DNA from: Festucalex cinctus
Taxonomy: Eukaryota > Chordata > Actinopteri > Syngnathiformes > Syngnathidae
NCBI RefSeq assembly: GCF_051991245.1
Contig: NC_135416.1
Coordinates: forward strand, 13,885,001 to 13,949,000
Length of the DNA: 64,000 bases
Direction of reading: 5' to 3'
Shown in pieces: positions 13,501 to 24,529 of the stretch. The notes beneath the pieces are model-generated. The model worked only from the letters and a program-made list of their open reading frames with translations. It was not told the origin of the DNA and did not search any database. The translations under genes were made by a program, and so were the position numbers. The first letter of the stretch is position 1. Each line of letters starts with the position of its first letter.

Positions 13501-15173
13501 GAGGCGGACCACTTGAAGTTAATGTACACACCATCTGTTATTACTGGGATATTTCTCAGCGTGAAACCCATGAGCAGCATACCTGGAACAGGAAAGAGAT
13601 ATTGCTAATAATTTGATCCTTCCACGATGTTCAAGTTCACAAAGTTTCAGTCTCAGATAGGCCACCTGTGGCTCAACAATCAAATTGTATTGTTCTATTT
13701 TCTGCTTAAAATGTGCAAACATGAGCAACTAATACTACACTACACAATACTGAAAATAAAAAATAAAAAATATATATAGAGAATGAACCACCAGACAATA
13801 TCCAATATCTATTTATGATATGCAGTAGGTGCAAGTACCACAAAGTTAAACTAGCATTGCAAAGCATCAGACAGCAATACTAGATAGTTTTAAAATTTCA
13901 CTGGAAGAAAAACTATTTTTGACTAGGACTGAAAATTATGAATATTATATACAGCATGTACAACAGTTGTTTTTTTCCCTAAAGATGTTTAATTTCTTAC
14001 CAAGAAGTGGAGGGAATGGTGGAAGTCTGGGCAGCCGGATCAGTGCGACGAGTTTGCCACCAATGACTGCACAGATGAAAAGCACCGTGATGCCAAACAG
14101 GTTACCACCTGGCAGACATTCATCCTCTGTGACGGACCACACCACTCCAAAGAGCACTGCGGCCAAGAGGACTGGGAGAGACACAAGAAAGCAGAGTTAT
14201 GAAAAATAAAAATAAAAAATATTATGGTTGTTATTTCAGGAAACATGTTTCAGCAGGATGGATGGATGGGTTTTATAATGCCATAGATCATTGACGAGAA
14301 TGATAATGTGTGAACCTTTTGGACAGTCTGAGCTTACCTTTTGTAATGACGGAGGCCACAAGGCCTCTTGGAGGACAAGGGCAAAATCTGTGAAGCAAGG
14401 GGCAGCAAACAAGTGGTGGTTCTGTGTTGGTGCCAGCATCCACCACAGGGTTGCGAGGAAGAAAATAGGTTGTTTCTTCTGTGACATTTGGACTGGAACA
14501 ACGCCGTACCACGACCTGGATCTGGTTCACATTAAGGTGCTGGAAAGAGAGACACAGAGCATGGAACAAAACAACAATAGTAACAAAATGATTTTGCAGA
14601 TTATTGCGAAACTAATTAGATTATCAATATGGTACAGCATTATAATATATTTCTGTGTTTCGGTTTTCAGCATTGGTTTGAGGTCTCCTCATTGGTTTGG
14701 AGTGCTTCAATGTCAGTGACTGGTTTTCTGATTTTAAAGAAGTACATTTTTATTAGAAAATAATATTTGATGAATTTAAATATAACGTTTCCTACAAAAA
14801 AAAAGTTGAACTGAGTGCTATTCGGTGAGGCGTGTAAACTGCCTATTCACAGCACAGCCATAATCAGAATGGTGAATGTGTGCCTTTGCATAAAAGACCA
14901 GTCATTGCCATTATTGACTTGTTCTTGTCAGAACACATGCAACTGATTGCAGAAATGTGGTGAAATGTGGCATTTTATTGAATTACATATTTTAGTTACA
15001 GAAAAGAAGGGGAAATTTAAGAATACCTCCACATGGTTCCCCGATGGCAAAGGAATTCTGTCCAGAAGTGGACTGGGTGCAGGACTTGGTGCAGGACTCG
15101 GTGCAGGACTCGGTGCAGGACTCGGTGCAGGACTGGGCTCCGGAGTAGCAGGTTTGGACCTGGTCTCCTCCAT
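10526..15173 (-). CDS. slc9b2: Mitochondrial/plasma-membrane sodium/hydrogen exchanger 9B2 (NHA2)
   Basis: Cation/proton antiporter of the CPA2/NHA family that exchanges Na+ or Li+ for H+. Eleven coding exons in transcript order: 15173-15027, 14539-14338, 14171-14001, 13582-13440, 13155-13028, 12941-12766, 12676-12570, 12142-11993, 11876-11768, 10973-10837 and 10756-10526. The total is 1,701 bases, or 566 residues plus TAA, against 537 in human. The start at 15173 has a good context (gctaccATGG) and an in-frame TAG just upstream. Hydrophobic segments begin near residue 115 and fill the rest of the protein. The paired aspartates of the transport site, SFDDILAITGF, are Asp304-Asp305. Other family landmarks are ECLPGGNLFG, RAGLGLD, GAVSPAVVVPSML and FGSGVAGFPGSGGLCTLV. 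The N-terminal tail carries a Pro-Ala-Pro-Ser repeat, which explains most of the extra length. The C-terminal end (from about residue 545) is less conserved. Confidence 0.95.
11605..11632. repeat. (AAAAT)n short tandem repeat
   Basis: A run of aaaat/aataa units in the slc9b2 intron between the exons at 11768-11876 and 10837-10973. The same intron has a (CCTT)n stretch near 11170-11195 and an AC-rich stretch near 11470-11505. Confidence 0.7.
15071..15142. repeat. 12-bp coding minisatellite in slc9b2 exon 1
   Basis: Six near-identical 12-base units (plus-strand unit ggactcggtgca) in direct tandem. Read on the minus strand they encode repeated Pro-Ala-Pro-Ser across about residues 12-34 of slc9b2. 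Because the unit is 12 bases, gain or loss of copies keeps the frame. The central units are nearly identical while the outer ones carry single changes, as expected of a slipping array. Confidence 0.9.
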
Positions 15174-15312
15174 GGTAGCTATCTACAGAATATCTGATCC
15201 ACTTTTTCTTTCACAGAACATTCAACTGAGGGGTGGAGTTGCTGGCCATAGATGGGGCAGTTCCAGCACTTGAACTTGCATGTGTCCCCCTCTACCTCTG
15301 ACTTGAAATCCA
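15174..15312 (-). other. Likely 5' UTR exon segment of slc9b2
   Basis: Directly upstream of the slc9b2 ATG on the minus strand, the sequence continues to a possible acceptor (cttttctttgtag) ending at 15313. A matching donor (gtgtgag then gtaagtg) lies at 16261-16262, so a first noncoding exon around 16262-16335 could be spliced to this segment. One minus-strand frame here is open and cysteine-rich (CKFKCWNCPIYGQ...) but ends in a TAG just before the slc9b2 start, and upstream it also meets a stop. I treat it as UTR rather than as a separate protein. Confidence 0.4.
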
Positions 15313-16599
15313 ACTACAAAGAAAAGAAAACAGCAGTCAGTGGAGTTAAATCACATTTAGGAAAACTACTGGGCTGCATTTTGCATGTCTACTTAATCAT
15401 TGCTGGCTTTACCTCTGTTTGGAACAAAACAATAATGATGATAATTTAAAAACAACAACAACGAGTACGTAGTATAATGCACCCTCAAGCATGACATACA
15501 ATGTTTGCCACTAGCTGGTGGCACTGTCAACAGCAGCTGGTTAATCCAATATTGTCAACAGACCACACTAATCGATGCTTACATGCTTTGCCATATGGTG
15601 CGACTAGCAGTGGAAGTAGGTGAACGTGGATTTTTCTGCCAAAGTCTGTCCTCAGTCCTCACTATGTTTCACTGTACACTTAGCCTGTGCTAACTGCTAT
15701 CTAACTTGGCTCGTTTAAGAAGGGTCTGTAATTTCATGAATGGGTTAATAGTGTAGTACAACGTCATCGACTGGGCGTAGTAACGGCGACAGCTAACCGG
15801 TTAGCTTCGCGTTTGTGTGAATTCAATTCACGCCTCCTGGTTATATCTTGCCTAGATCCGTTTTTGGACACCGCCGTGCTGGAACTAAAGTGTTAAGATG
15901 CTTTCTGTTTGTAATTACTGTTTCAACATTGTAACATTAGAGGCTTCAGTAGTAGCCTACTGCCGGCGTGATTTTAGCAACAGTAACAATCAATTAGCGC
16001 ATTAGCTTGTCACGAAACACTACCTAGCTATATCACCATATCACACACATCAACAGATTAAGATCTAGATACACGATTAAAGCATATGTTACAGGAGAAA
16101 TACTTGACTCTTGGAATAAGTTTTGTACTTGGTGTTTTCTTTGTCCGATAATGGATGCTCTATACAGTACATGAAATTAATTCCAATGTAACAGCGTAAA
16201 TCCCTGAACATTCCTATATTATTGACAATTAAACGGAGAGGGTAAAAAAAAAAACACTTACCTCACACCATAAACATTGTCAAAGCTTGGGAACTGGCAT
16301 TGGGAGCCTTTCTGGCAGGTTGGCAGGGAGGGAAATGGTAATAAGAAGGATTAGTGATGTCCAGTCTCGTGTGGTATTGGTGTAACGTTGGGAGGGGGAG
16401 GTGAATACACATATTTAGTACACATGATGTGATTTAATATTTATTATATTAGAATATTCAATTCAATATCAATTTGACAACATAAAATTGAAATTGGTAC
16501 ATATTGGGCCCTATTTCCGTGCCCAACGCAAGCCTGGAGCAAAGTGCTGTCCAATTGTGTGCATGGTGGAGTACTTTCTTTTGAAATTTTCACACACAG

Positions 16600-16839
16600 G
16601 TACGGGTAGAAAATATATTTGCACCCTTGTGGGAGTGAACACAACTGACTTGTTTTTCTGGCCAATGAATGTGACTCCCCTCATAACATTTAAATTCAGC
16701 GCAAGAGAGGCGCACACAGTCTTTGACATCACAGAAGCAGGAATAGACTACATGGAGTGTGCAAAGCAGACCTGTGAGCCTGGCCATATCACAGATCAGC
16801 GCTGTTATGTGGGCACTTGAAGACCGCCTTCCACCACAG
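16600..16839 (+). other. Unidentified exon-like open segment
   Basis: A plus-strand segment bounded by a good acceptor (cacacacag, ending 16599) and a good donor (ccaccacag then gtaatg, at 16840). Only one frame is open: it runs about 72 codons and ends at a TGA near 16817. It has six cysteines in a secreted-protein-like composition, with the segment ITFKFSAREAHTVF near its middle. That stretch faintly recalls the farnesoic-acid methyltransferase-like (FAMeT) domain found in some fish proteins, but the match is weak. No partner exons were found nearby on plus, so it may be a stray exon, a decayed gene or chance. Confidence 0.25.
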
Positions 16840-17151
16840 GTAATGTCCGAGCCCGACCACCACCACCCCACCCCAATAGCTGTGCCAAATTCTCAAACAT
16901 GGTAAACAAGACTTTCTCCTGCAAGAAAATCAAGATGTGCCAGTTTTAACGCCAAGCGCATGTGTGCTGTTTAAGAAGAATGGAGCCCTTGGTGTTTAAT
17001 ATACTTATAGTGTATAGTAGGTAAACACAATTGAGTTTATCTGCAATTTAACAAGGTACAAGTGCAAAGATTTCAGTAATCAAAAAGTGATAACATAGTG
17101 AATCTACCAATCTTCCAAATACTACGATAGGACAAGCTTGCTGAATGCTCT

Positions 17152-20100
17152 TCAAAGCCTCCAACCTCCATCGATGATTTGCTCTGTACCAGTCACATAG
17201 GCCGACTATGGAGGAGCAGACACGAAACCACATCAGACACGTTAGGTACACCTGCATAATTTAATACTGTGTAATCCATTAACAACATTTAATATTGTCT
17301 GAAAAGTCACAATTGACTTCCCTTTTACTATTTCATTTCATGTAATATTTTCTACTAATAATTCTTTAAAACTGTGTTTAGTCAACTCTCAAAGCTGCAA
17401 ATACCATAGGCATAGCATTCTCACCTCATCTGAGGCCAGGTACACACAAAGGTAGGCCACCTCTTCGGCTGTGCACATCCTGCCTGTTTTCTGCCTTGCC
17501 ATGAAATCTTTATATGCCTGTAGAGAGGGTTGTATCCACATCAGAATATTAAGATCACTACAAAAAATAAACAAGGTAATCAGCACCTTTTCTGGGTCAG
17601 GTTGAGCTTGGATCCGACCTCTCAGTGATGGAGTGTCAACAGTACCTGAGGAAAAATTTAGATTACAGAGCTTCAAAAAGCACATTTTCTTCCTGGTTAA
17701 TGTCATTTAAATATGGTCTAGGGATGAATGATTCTGAGGTATGATCTCTTTGCAATTTTTTTCAATATTGTGATTTTGTTTTAATATTTTTCGAGGTCCT
17801 CCTGCCAAGTATTTTGAAATGGTATGGAAATGAAAACATTTTCGACTACATTTCGATGCTGATTTAAATTTAATTAATTATTCAGCCCTAATATGGTCCC
17901 TTCCAAAGAAACTAATGAAAATATTAAAATAAATGTCTTTCAAAGGTGTTAGACAAGGTGTGAACGCTTTCATAGCTATACACTATTAACTACTATATTA
18001 TTATCAATTTGAATGTTACTATTACCTAGGAAAGCCAACAGTACACAGTGACATGTTTTTTTTTTGTTGTAAACTGAATGTTCTTGACTTACCCGGACAA
18101 ACACAATTACAGCGAATTCCTTGCTCAATGAAATCGGCGGCTATGGATTTGGTGAGCCCAATCACGGCCGCCTTAGAGGTGCTGTACACACACCGGTTCA
18201 CCACACCTGTGTCAAGGAAACATATGTCACACACACGCGCGCGCGCGCCCGCGCCCGCAAAGCTGTTATCTGGCATAAGAGGATTAACATGGTCATACAA
18301 CAGTGCCTTAATGTCTCTTTAAATAAACCACGTTACAAAAGTGAATCCAAACCAGAGACTTGCTTCACCTTTTATGCTTGATGCAACGGAAGCCATGTTA
18401 ATGATGTTTCCAGATTTTTTTGCCAACATCTGCAATGATACAATTTATTAGGGTGACGGAATTAACCTATAGGAATGGAAATATGAAGTGTTAGATTTAG
18501 TGCATGTGCAGTTTATTTGGTATCAAAAATAGATTTCCAATTTCAGTTTGATCTGTTAGTGATTGAGCAGTTACTGCCCAAAATGACACAGGCTCAGAGT
18601 AAAACAGCTTATCTCAGTGTACAAAGGGTGGCAATGAAATAAATAAGCATATCTCACTCAATTTACAGCTGCAACGGAACAAGATCAAGTGGATTAGGCA
18701 TTTAGTCAGGAGGGCAAGGGTCACCTTTGGCAGGAAAGCTCTGCACATAAGGTACATGCTCCGGACGTTCACACCCATGGTAAAATCCCAGTCGGCCTCT
18801 TCACAGTCCAAGATGGAGCCGTGGTGCACAAACCTATTATGACATACATTTAAAAATAATAATAATAATAATAGCTATACTTTCACCTAAGCATATGAGA
18901 GAGTTGTTATATAACTACAAGTTGTTATACAACTAAAATTAATGATTACAATTCTACAGCTGTCCTTGCATATTCCAAATCTTACTGAGGTTCTTATGTG
19001 ACAGTAAAACCTTTAGCAAAGGTCAAGGAAGGTTAAAATTTGAGGTGTAGGGATTTTCGATACGTATTAGTGGAAGATGGATGCATAACAAAAACAGCAT
19101 GATGGCCGCATAAATTAAGTTGGGCTACTGTTACTGTATCTTAACCGGCTCAAAATTATCCAAAGGTGTGACTAGTGACCAATGCAGTGTCTATACCAGC
19201 AACACTTTATGATGACAAGCACCATAGAAAATCTATTGGTGAGCACGAAATTCAGCCCTGTGATTGGCCAAGGCCCGGTTAAGGATGTACCTCTCGCCCA
19301 AAGACAGTTGAGATAGGCTTCAGCATGCTCGGTACACTAGTGAGGATAAGCAGTTTGAAGAATGAACATTTCAGATTATTTCTATGAACGTAAGGGATGA
19401 ACTGCCAACTAACTGAGACCGAAAATATGAGATAAATGTGGAAAATATTCTAAACAAAACACCTTACTCTACAATGCGGTGGAGTTTCACAAACAGCTTA
19501 CATTAGTAAACATTTTGTGATAGTCGATCATTCAAATTAATTTTTGTTATAAAGATTGTTCGCTCCAACAATGTTAGTGTTACTGGAAAAAGGTCAAATT
19601 CGAACTTCATGGACTTGATGAACTGAGTGAAATTTTATCATCTCTGTTGATTTTTATTTTTATTGCTTGATCTTTTGCGTCCTAGTTTTGTATGGGGGCG
19701 GGAATTTATAAGCTTTATGCTTCTTCCTGCCAGCCCTTTTTCTTTTCGGTTATTATATGTCTATGTAATGTTTGATTGTCATCAATGCTGTCCGAAAGGA
19801 AAAATGAACAAATAAATCAAATCAAATAAATCAAATCAAATACCCTGCAACATTGAACAGGACATCTATGTGGTCATATTCCTTGGCCAGGGCCTCCACT
19901 TGGTCCTTCTTGGTCACGTCCACCACCTTGGTCCGAATACCTGCTCAAGAAGAGAAAATGCAGAATGACAAATCAGATTTTTTAAAGGTGTTTGCAACCC
20001 AGTAATTGCAATGATGATATACAATATGGATTATCAGTGATCCTATCATTGCAACACCGTACTTTACCAGCAGGTGGCGATATTAGACCTTCATGAATCG

Positions 20101-21237
20101 TCACTACTGTACCTTGAATACTATCCAGTTCCTTGAGCTTCTCCTCATTTATATCAGTTGCAGTGACTTGGGCACCCTCCTTTGCAAAGGCCTGGATAAT
20201 TTAAAACACAAATATGTTACTGTAGCTGTATAAAGGAAAACTATTAAAATAAAAAAAAACTATCTTGACTGCATGTTTTTGCAGCAGACAGTAGAGGCTC
20301 ACTCATTGAACATAGCTCGCCTTCTGGACAATTTATTAAGGCAGGGTGGTGATTAAAATTCAATTACTGATTTTCTATTATCACATGATGTCATTTTCTA
20401 AAACTAATACGTCAACCTCAATTTAAATTGATTCTAGATCCCACCAGTTTGTAGTTGCTGAATAGTGTGTAAAGCGCTTTGGGCACCACACGGTGTAGAA
20501 AAGCACTATATAAGTGCAGTGCATTTACCATTAACAGCAGAGAGCGTTTTTGTATCAAAGTATCTTTCACGGACTAAATTGAAATGTTCAACAGACCTCC
20601 ATTGTCAGCAATCAACTTTTATTATTATTATTATTCATGTCTCACCGAATGTTCTAAGTTTTAAAGTTTAGATAGAATACAATTGACCAATCTCGAGTTC
20701 AGCTTGTTCAAACTCTTCTCTTGTGACATGATGAGACTTCTCACAACATCTACATGATTCCAAGATCACAGATATTTAGTATGAATGATAGTTCCTTACA
20801 GCAATGCCATGCAAACAATAAAACAGATGTCATAAACGAAAACTGTTATTGCTGTATGATAATGGTCTTGGCGTAATGTTGAGAAACACATGTACCACTT
20901 GCAGTTTCGGTTCGAAGTTCTCTCATTTAGTGTATTAATATATATATATATATATATATAAATCTACTGCTACTGCACAGATGTTTTATCACTCAAAATG
21001 GTCTACATAATGGGACAACATTAATATTTGTTGCTTGGATACAGTTGTAATATGCGAGTCAAGTCTACAAACGGCATTGACTGGCATAGAGCAGCCTATT
21101 AAATAAACATTTTGCACTGATAATGTGGAACATATCAGTGGGAAATACTTATTACATCTCATTACAATTGCAGCAGCACGTCCAATCCCCTGCGCAGCGG
21201 CTGACAACACAATCACTTTCCCATCTAAGCGGCCCAT
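17152..21237 (-). CDS. bdh2: 3-hydroxybutyrate dehydrogenase type 2 (DHRS6), cytosolic short-chain dehydrogenase
   Basis: NAD-dependent short-chain dehydrogenase. The family is described as a cytosolic (R)-3-hydroxybutyrate dehydrogenase with a debated role in mammalian siderophore (2,5-dihydroxybenzoate) formation and iron homeostasis. Nine coding exons in transcript order: 21237-21166, 20191-20113, 19940-19844, 18833-18725, 18429-18369, 18206-18093, 17645-17587, 17517-17425 and 17205-17152. The total is 738 bases, giving 245 residues, identical to human length. The Rossmann signature AAAQGIGRA is at residues 13-21. The catalytic Ser133, Tyr147 and Lys151 (YSTSK) are present, as is Arg144. 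The C terminus reads DGGWRL where human has DGGWSL. An in-frame ATG 13 codons upstream (at 21276) lies before a likely splice acceptor and is not used. The gene is on the same strand as slc9b2, 2 kb away. Confidence 0.96.
18228..18258. repeat. Alternating purine-pyrimidine tract (CA/CG)n in bdh2 intron
   Basis: About 30 bases of cacacacgcgcgcgcg followed by cccgcgcccgc, located 22 bases upstream of bdh2 exon 6 on the transcript strand. Alternating CG/CA is the classic Z-DNA-prone composition. Its position in the polypyrimidine/branch-point region of that acceptor is notable. Confidence 0.75.
20937..20960. repeat. (TA)n dinucleotide repeat
   Basis: About twelve TA units in bdh2 intron 1. Its only effect that can be seen is to add to the AT-rich composition of the intron. 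Confidence 0.9.
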
Positions 21238-22071
21238 GGCGCACTGCTTCCAGCTGCTGTATGAAAACAAGAGCATAGAACAACAATGTTTTGTTCATAA
21301 ATGAACTATCTCACTGTTATAGCTATAAATCAAAACAGAGGAGCCTGCAAATTCTGCTTAAGTTGTACAATGTAAGGTTCAACCTTCATTTGTGCGGGTA
21401 ATTTATTTCTTTGGCTTTTCCATGATGCTACAACAGAACAAGACCATGCAGTCAAAGGGGTAAGGTGTGATCATGACAATATACTGTAAACAAGGATGGA
21501 ACTCAATTGCGACATGAAAGCACAATAGCAATAGTACAGTAATATTGCTAAAATGACAAAAAGTCAACATAAGTCAACAAATATACAGAAAATTCAGTTG
21601 TGTCCAGTGTCCACTGATTCATGGCAACACAATGTAGCAAACACAGTTGGCGTTCATATGAACGTATGAATAACTGTAGTCACATTCGGTGAGTGACCTA
21701 AATGGCGCATATTTAAATTATGCAGCAATTTTACAATGGTCAGTGGTCCCTCAAGATTTCGGAGTCCATGGGGTTAATTGTGCACGTATCTAACTAAATC
21801 GGTGATATGAAAACCTAGGTCCACGAGCATCTAGCATACAACACTAAAGTGCAAAGTACAAATCGTAAAACAGTCGGTTCTGGATTGCAATAGTGAAAAT
21901 GCATATTTCTCTCTTCTCTCTCGTTCTCCCACTTGTTCCCAAAGTGGATGACATGTACACGTGGCAGTAAACGAGCACATTAAGAATGTCAAACTGCTAG
22001 GTTTATAAACGTGTAAATCAAAAGTGGGCAAACTTTGCACTAACTTTAAAAATTCGGTGTTGAAAACTCAC

Positions 22072-22160
22072 CTGCACTGAAGACTAGATCCAACAACAAT
22101 TTCGCAGCCACACAGCACACTGTTAAACTTGCTGCTATTGGCTATTAACCCGGAAGTACC
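22072..22160 (-). promoter_or_regulatory. Probable bdh2 first noncoding exon and promoter
   Basis: On the minus strand the sequence ending gtgcag at 22072 is followed by a strong donor (gtgagtttt). It could splice to an acceptor (ttcatacag) about 25 bases before the bdh2 ATG. Just upstream of the exon are an inverted CCAAT box (plus-strand attgg at 22137-22141) and an ETS-type site ccggaagt at 22150-22157. Both are common in housekeeping TATA-less promoters. The transcription start itself was not determined. Confidence 0.55.
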
Positions 22161-22227
22161 TCAGCGAAAAGGTTTTTTTTCCACTGTAAAATATTAATCT
22201 GAAGGAATGAAGAAACGTTTTTTATTT

Positions 22228-22259
<32 letters not shown>

Positions 22260-23054
22260 GAGATCAGTTTTTTTTAGTAGGAATTGTGTTGCACTCTTTG
22301 AAATAATATCTAAAAAGTAACTTGTTACATATTCATATTTTCAAAATCTATTTGAACAGGTCCGTCCGATGTAATATGCATGAGCTATTTGCCCTTTTGC
22401 AGTGACCAGCCCAACAGTTTGTATTTGAAAGAGCACTAAGGGGATTCAAGACAATTAAAGACACCTCATTATTGTCAACATCACAGATGTGTCTCCCATG
22501 AGATCCTTTGCGCTGCAGCTCTCTCTCTGAGGGAAACACTTCAATCAGCGGGCAGTAGCAAAGCACAATAGAGATAACGCTGAACTAACAACATTTTTGG
22601 CTGTGTACAATGTCATACTTTGAAGTGTTTTATACTTTAAAAAAAAAATCACTTGTCTGCAGTGTGTTCATGTGCAAAATAGATCAGTCTCCCACCTGAT
22701 TTATATTCTGTATATTGCGCTCCATCAACAATGTAGTATAATATTTGACATTTTCCTTTTTAAAAGCAAATAATAAGAAAAGCTTAGGAGACAGGACAAA
22801 TTGAATACTTGAATGAAGTTGCCCACAGGGATTGTAGCCTGCAGGTTTACCAAACGTTTGATAACCTTTTTACTATCACGCCATGAGGATTCTTTTAAAA
22901 ATCCAAGTCTCTGCAGGAGGTATTCAATGAGGTTTATTGATTTTTTTTCACTGCAATGAATGCCCTCATTGAACTTGAACTCCACTGAAGTTTGTAACAG
23001 AAAGCCTCTGCACAAGCATTGACTTGGACATATTTTACTATTGTGTCGTTTTGG
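22161..23054. other. Intergenic, no gene recognised
   Basis: Contains an (AAAG)n run at about 22230-22257. Long open frames on the minus strand near 22725-23054 continue into the arm of the foldback element at 23055 and have no recognisable protein similarity. Confidence 0.5.
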
Positions 23055-23906
23055 ACTGCGGTCAGGCCAGCCGCCACTCGAAAAGACGAAGTCAAGCCAG
23101 CCGCCCCAACGATTGTTAATACTGTGCATTACGGTAACGTGCCGACGTGCCCCTGCGTTGGCCACCTTCAAAATAAAAGCTGAGCAACACCTGGTTTATG
23201 GTTTAAAATAAAGAATCATAAAAAAACAACGGTTTGTTATTCCAGAATCAGACCAGTTCTAAGGGACACTACTCCACCCCAGGTATCCAACCAAAGTACT
23301 TTGAACAAAATCTGATGTTGGATTTCAAAATAAAACTCATTTGAAAATTTGAGTGTCGTGTCCCTTAGAACTGGTCTGGTCCTGGGATAACAAACCATTA
23401 ATTTTTAATGATTTTTTTAAATCAGGGATTATAGTCGAGATGTAACTTTTCAAATGAGTTTTATTTTGAAATGCAACATCAGATTTTGTTCAAAGTACTT
23501 TGGTTGGATACCTGGGGTGGTGTAGTGTCCCCTAGAACTGGTCTGGTCCTGGGATAACAAACCATGAATTTTTAATGATTTTTTTAAATCAGGGATTATA
23601 GTCGAGATTGCAATGTTCAAATGAGTTTTATTTTGAAATGCAACATCAGATTTTGTTCAAAGTACTTTGGCTGGATACCTGGGGTGGTGTAGTGTCCCTT
23701 AGAACTGGTCTGGTTCTGGAATAACAAACCGTTATTTTTTTATGATTCTTTATTTTAAACCCTAAACCAGGTGTTGAGCAGCTTTTATTTTGAAGGTGGC
23801 CAGCGCAGGGGCACGGCGGCATGTTACCGTAATGCACAGTATTAACAATCGTTGGGGCGGCTGGCTTGACTTCGTCTTTTCGAGTGGCGGCTGGCTTGAC
23901 CGCAGT
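23055..23906. mobile_element. Foldback element with 167-bp tandem core
   Basis: The left arm starts actgcggtcaggccagcc at 23055 and the right arm ends with its near-complement at 23906. The arms stay complementary for about 290 bases. They carry the cgactcgaaaagacgaag-type segment, a gtgcattacggtaa segment and the gttctaagggacac segment. Between the arms the right-hand side is repeated in tandem: units begin at 23358, 23525 and 23692 with gtgtcccttagaactgg or a close variant, an exact 167-base period. Both arms encode the same 30-odd-codon open peptide (GARRHVTVMHSINNRWGG...), which is a consequence of arm identity and not evidence of a gene. No target duplication was recognised. Confidence 0.8.
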
Positions 23907-24474
23907 GGGTGGGTTGTAGTGGGAAACATGGAAAAGCAGTTGTATATCACCTATATTAATAATAAAACTGTATTAAATCCTAATATTTGGAAAAAAAAAA
24001 AGTATTTAATAGTCCTGCAAAGTTAACCAGTACATATGTGAAAAATAATTTTCTTAGCAACCTTTTCTTAATTATTTATACGATATTCTAACTTGCGCTG
24101 TCTTCCATGCCTCTCTTCTTCTGAGATGATGCTGTCATAAAAGTGAGTATTGATGTATGGTTTCCCGATGGCATCATTCTGTTCCCCATCATCCAGTAAA
24201 TATTTCCTTCACAGATGCAACTGTAACACTTCTGGATAAAACCAGTGTTTTTTTTGTGTGCACTGTCAATTACTGTATACTGTACCAGAGTAACACCCAG
24301 AATTTGTGACCAAAAAAAAAAAAAAAAAAAATGTCTTAGTCAAAGTTACTGAACAAAATATCAAGTTACACATTTAGATGGAAGCAGACCCGCATCTGAA
24401 CAACTAACCTTGAAAGTGTAATTCGCACATATGCGGAAATATCAAACATACTTGGATTCTATTTCTCTATCTAT

Positions 24475-24529
<55 letters not shown>

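Noticed and set aside
16400..17151. Iron-responsive element in the bdh2 3' UTR
   Set aside because: An IRE has been reported for mammalian BDH2, so I looked for a CAGTGH loop with paired stem on the minus strand downstream of 17152 and saw none by eye.
22725..24026. Two facing open frames with nearly the same peptide (GARRHVTVMHSINNRWGG...) on opposite strands
   Set aside because: They lie in the complementary arms of the foldback at 23055-23906, so identity of the peptides follows from the inverted repeat and is not evidence of a protein-coding gene.
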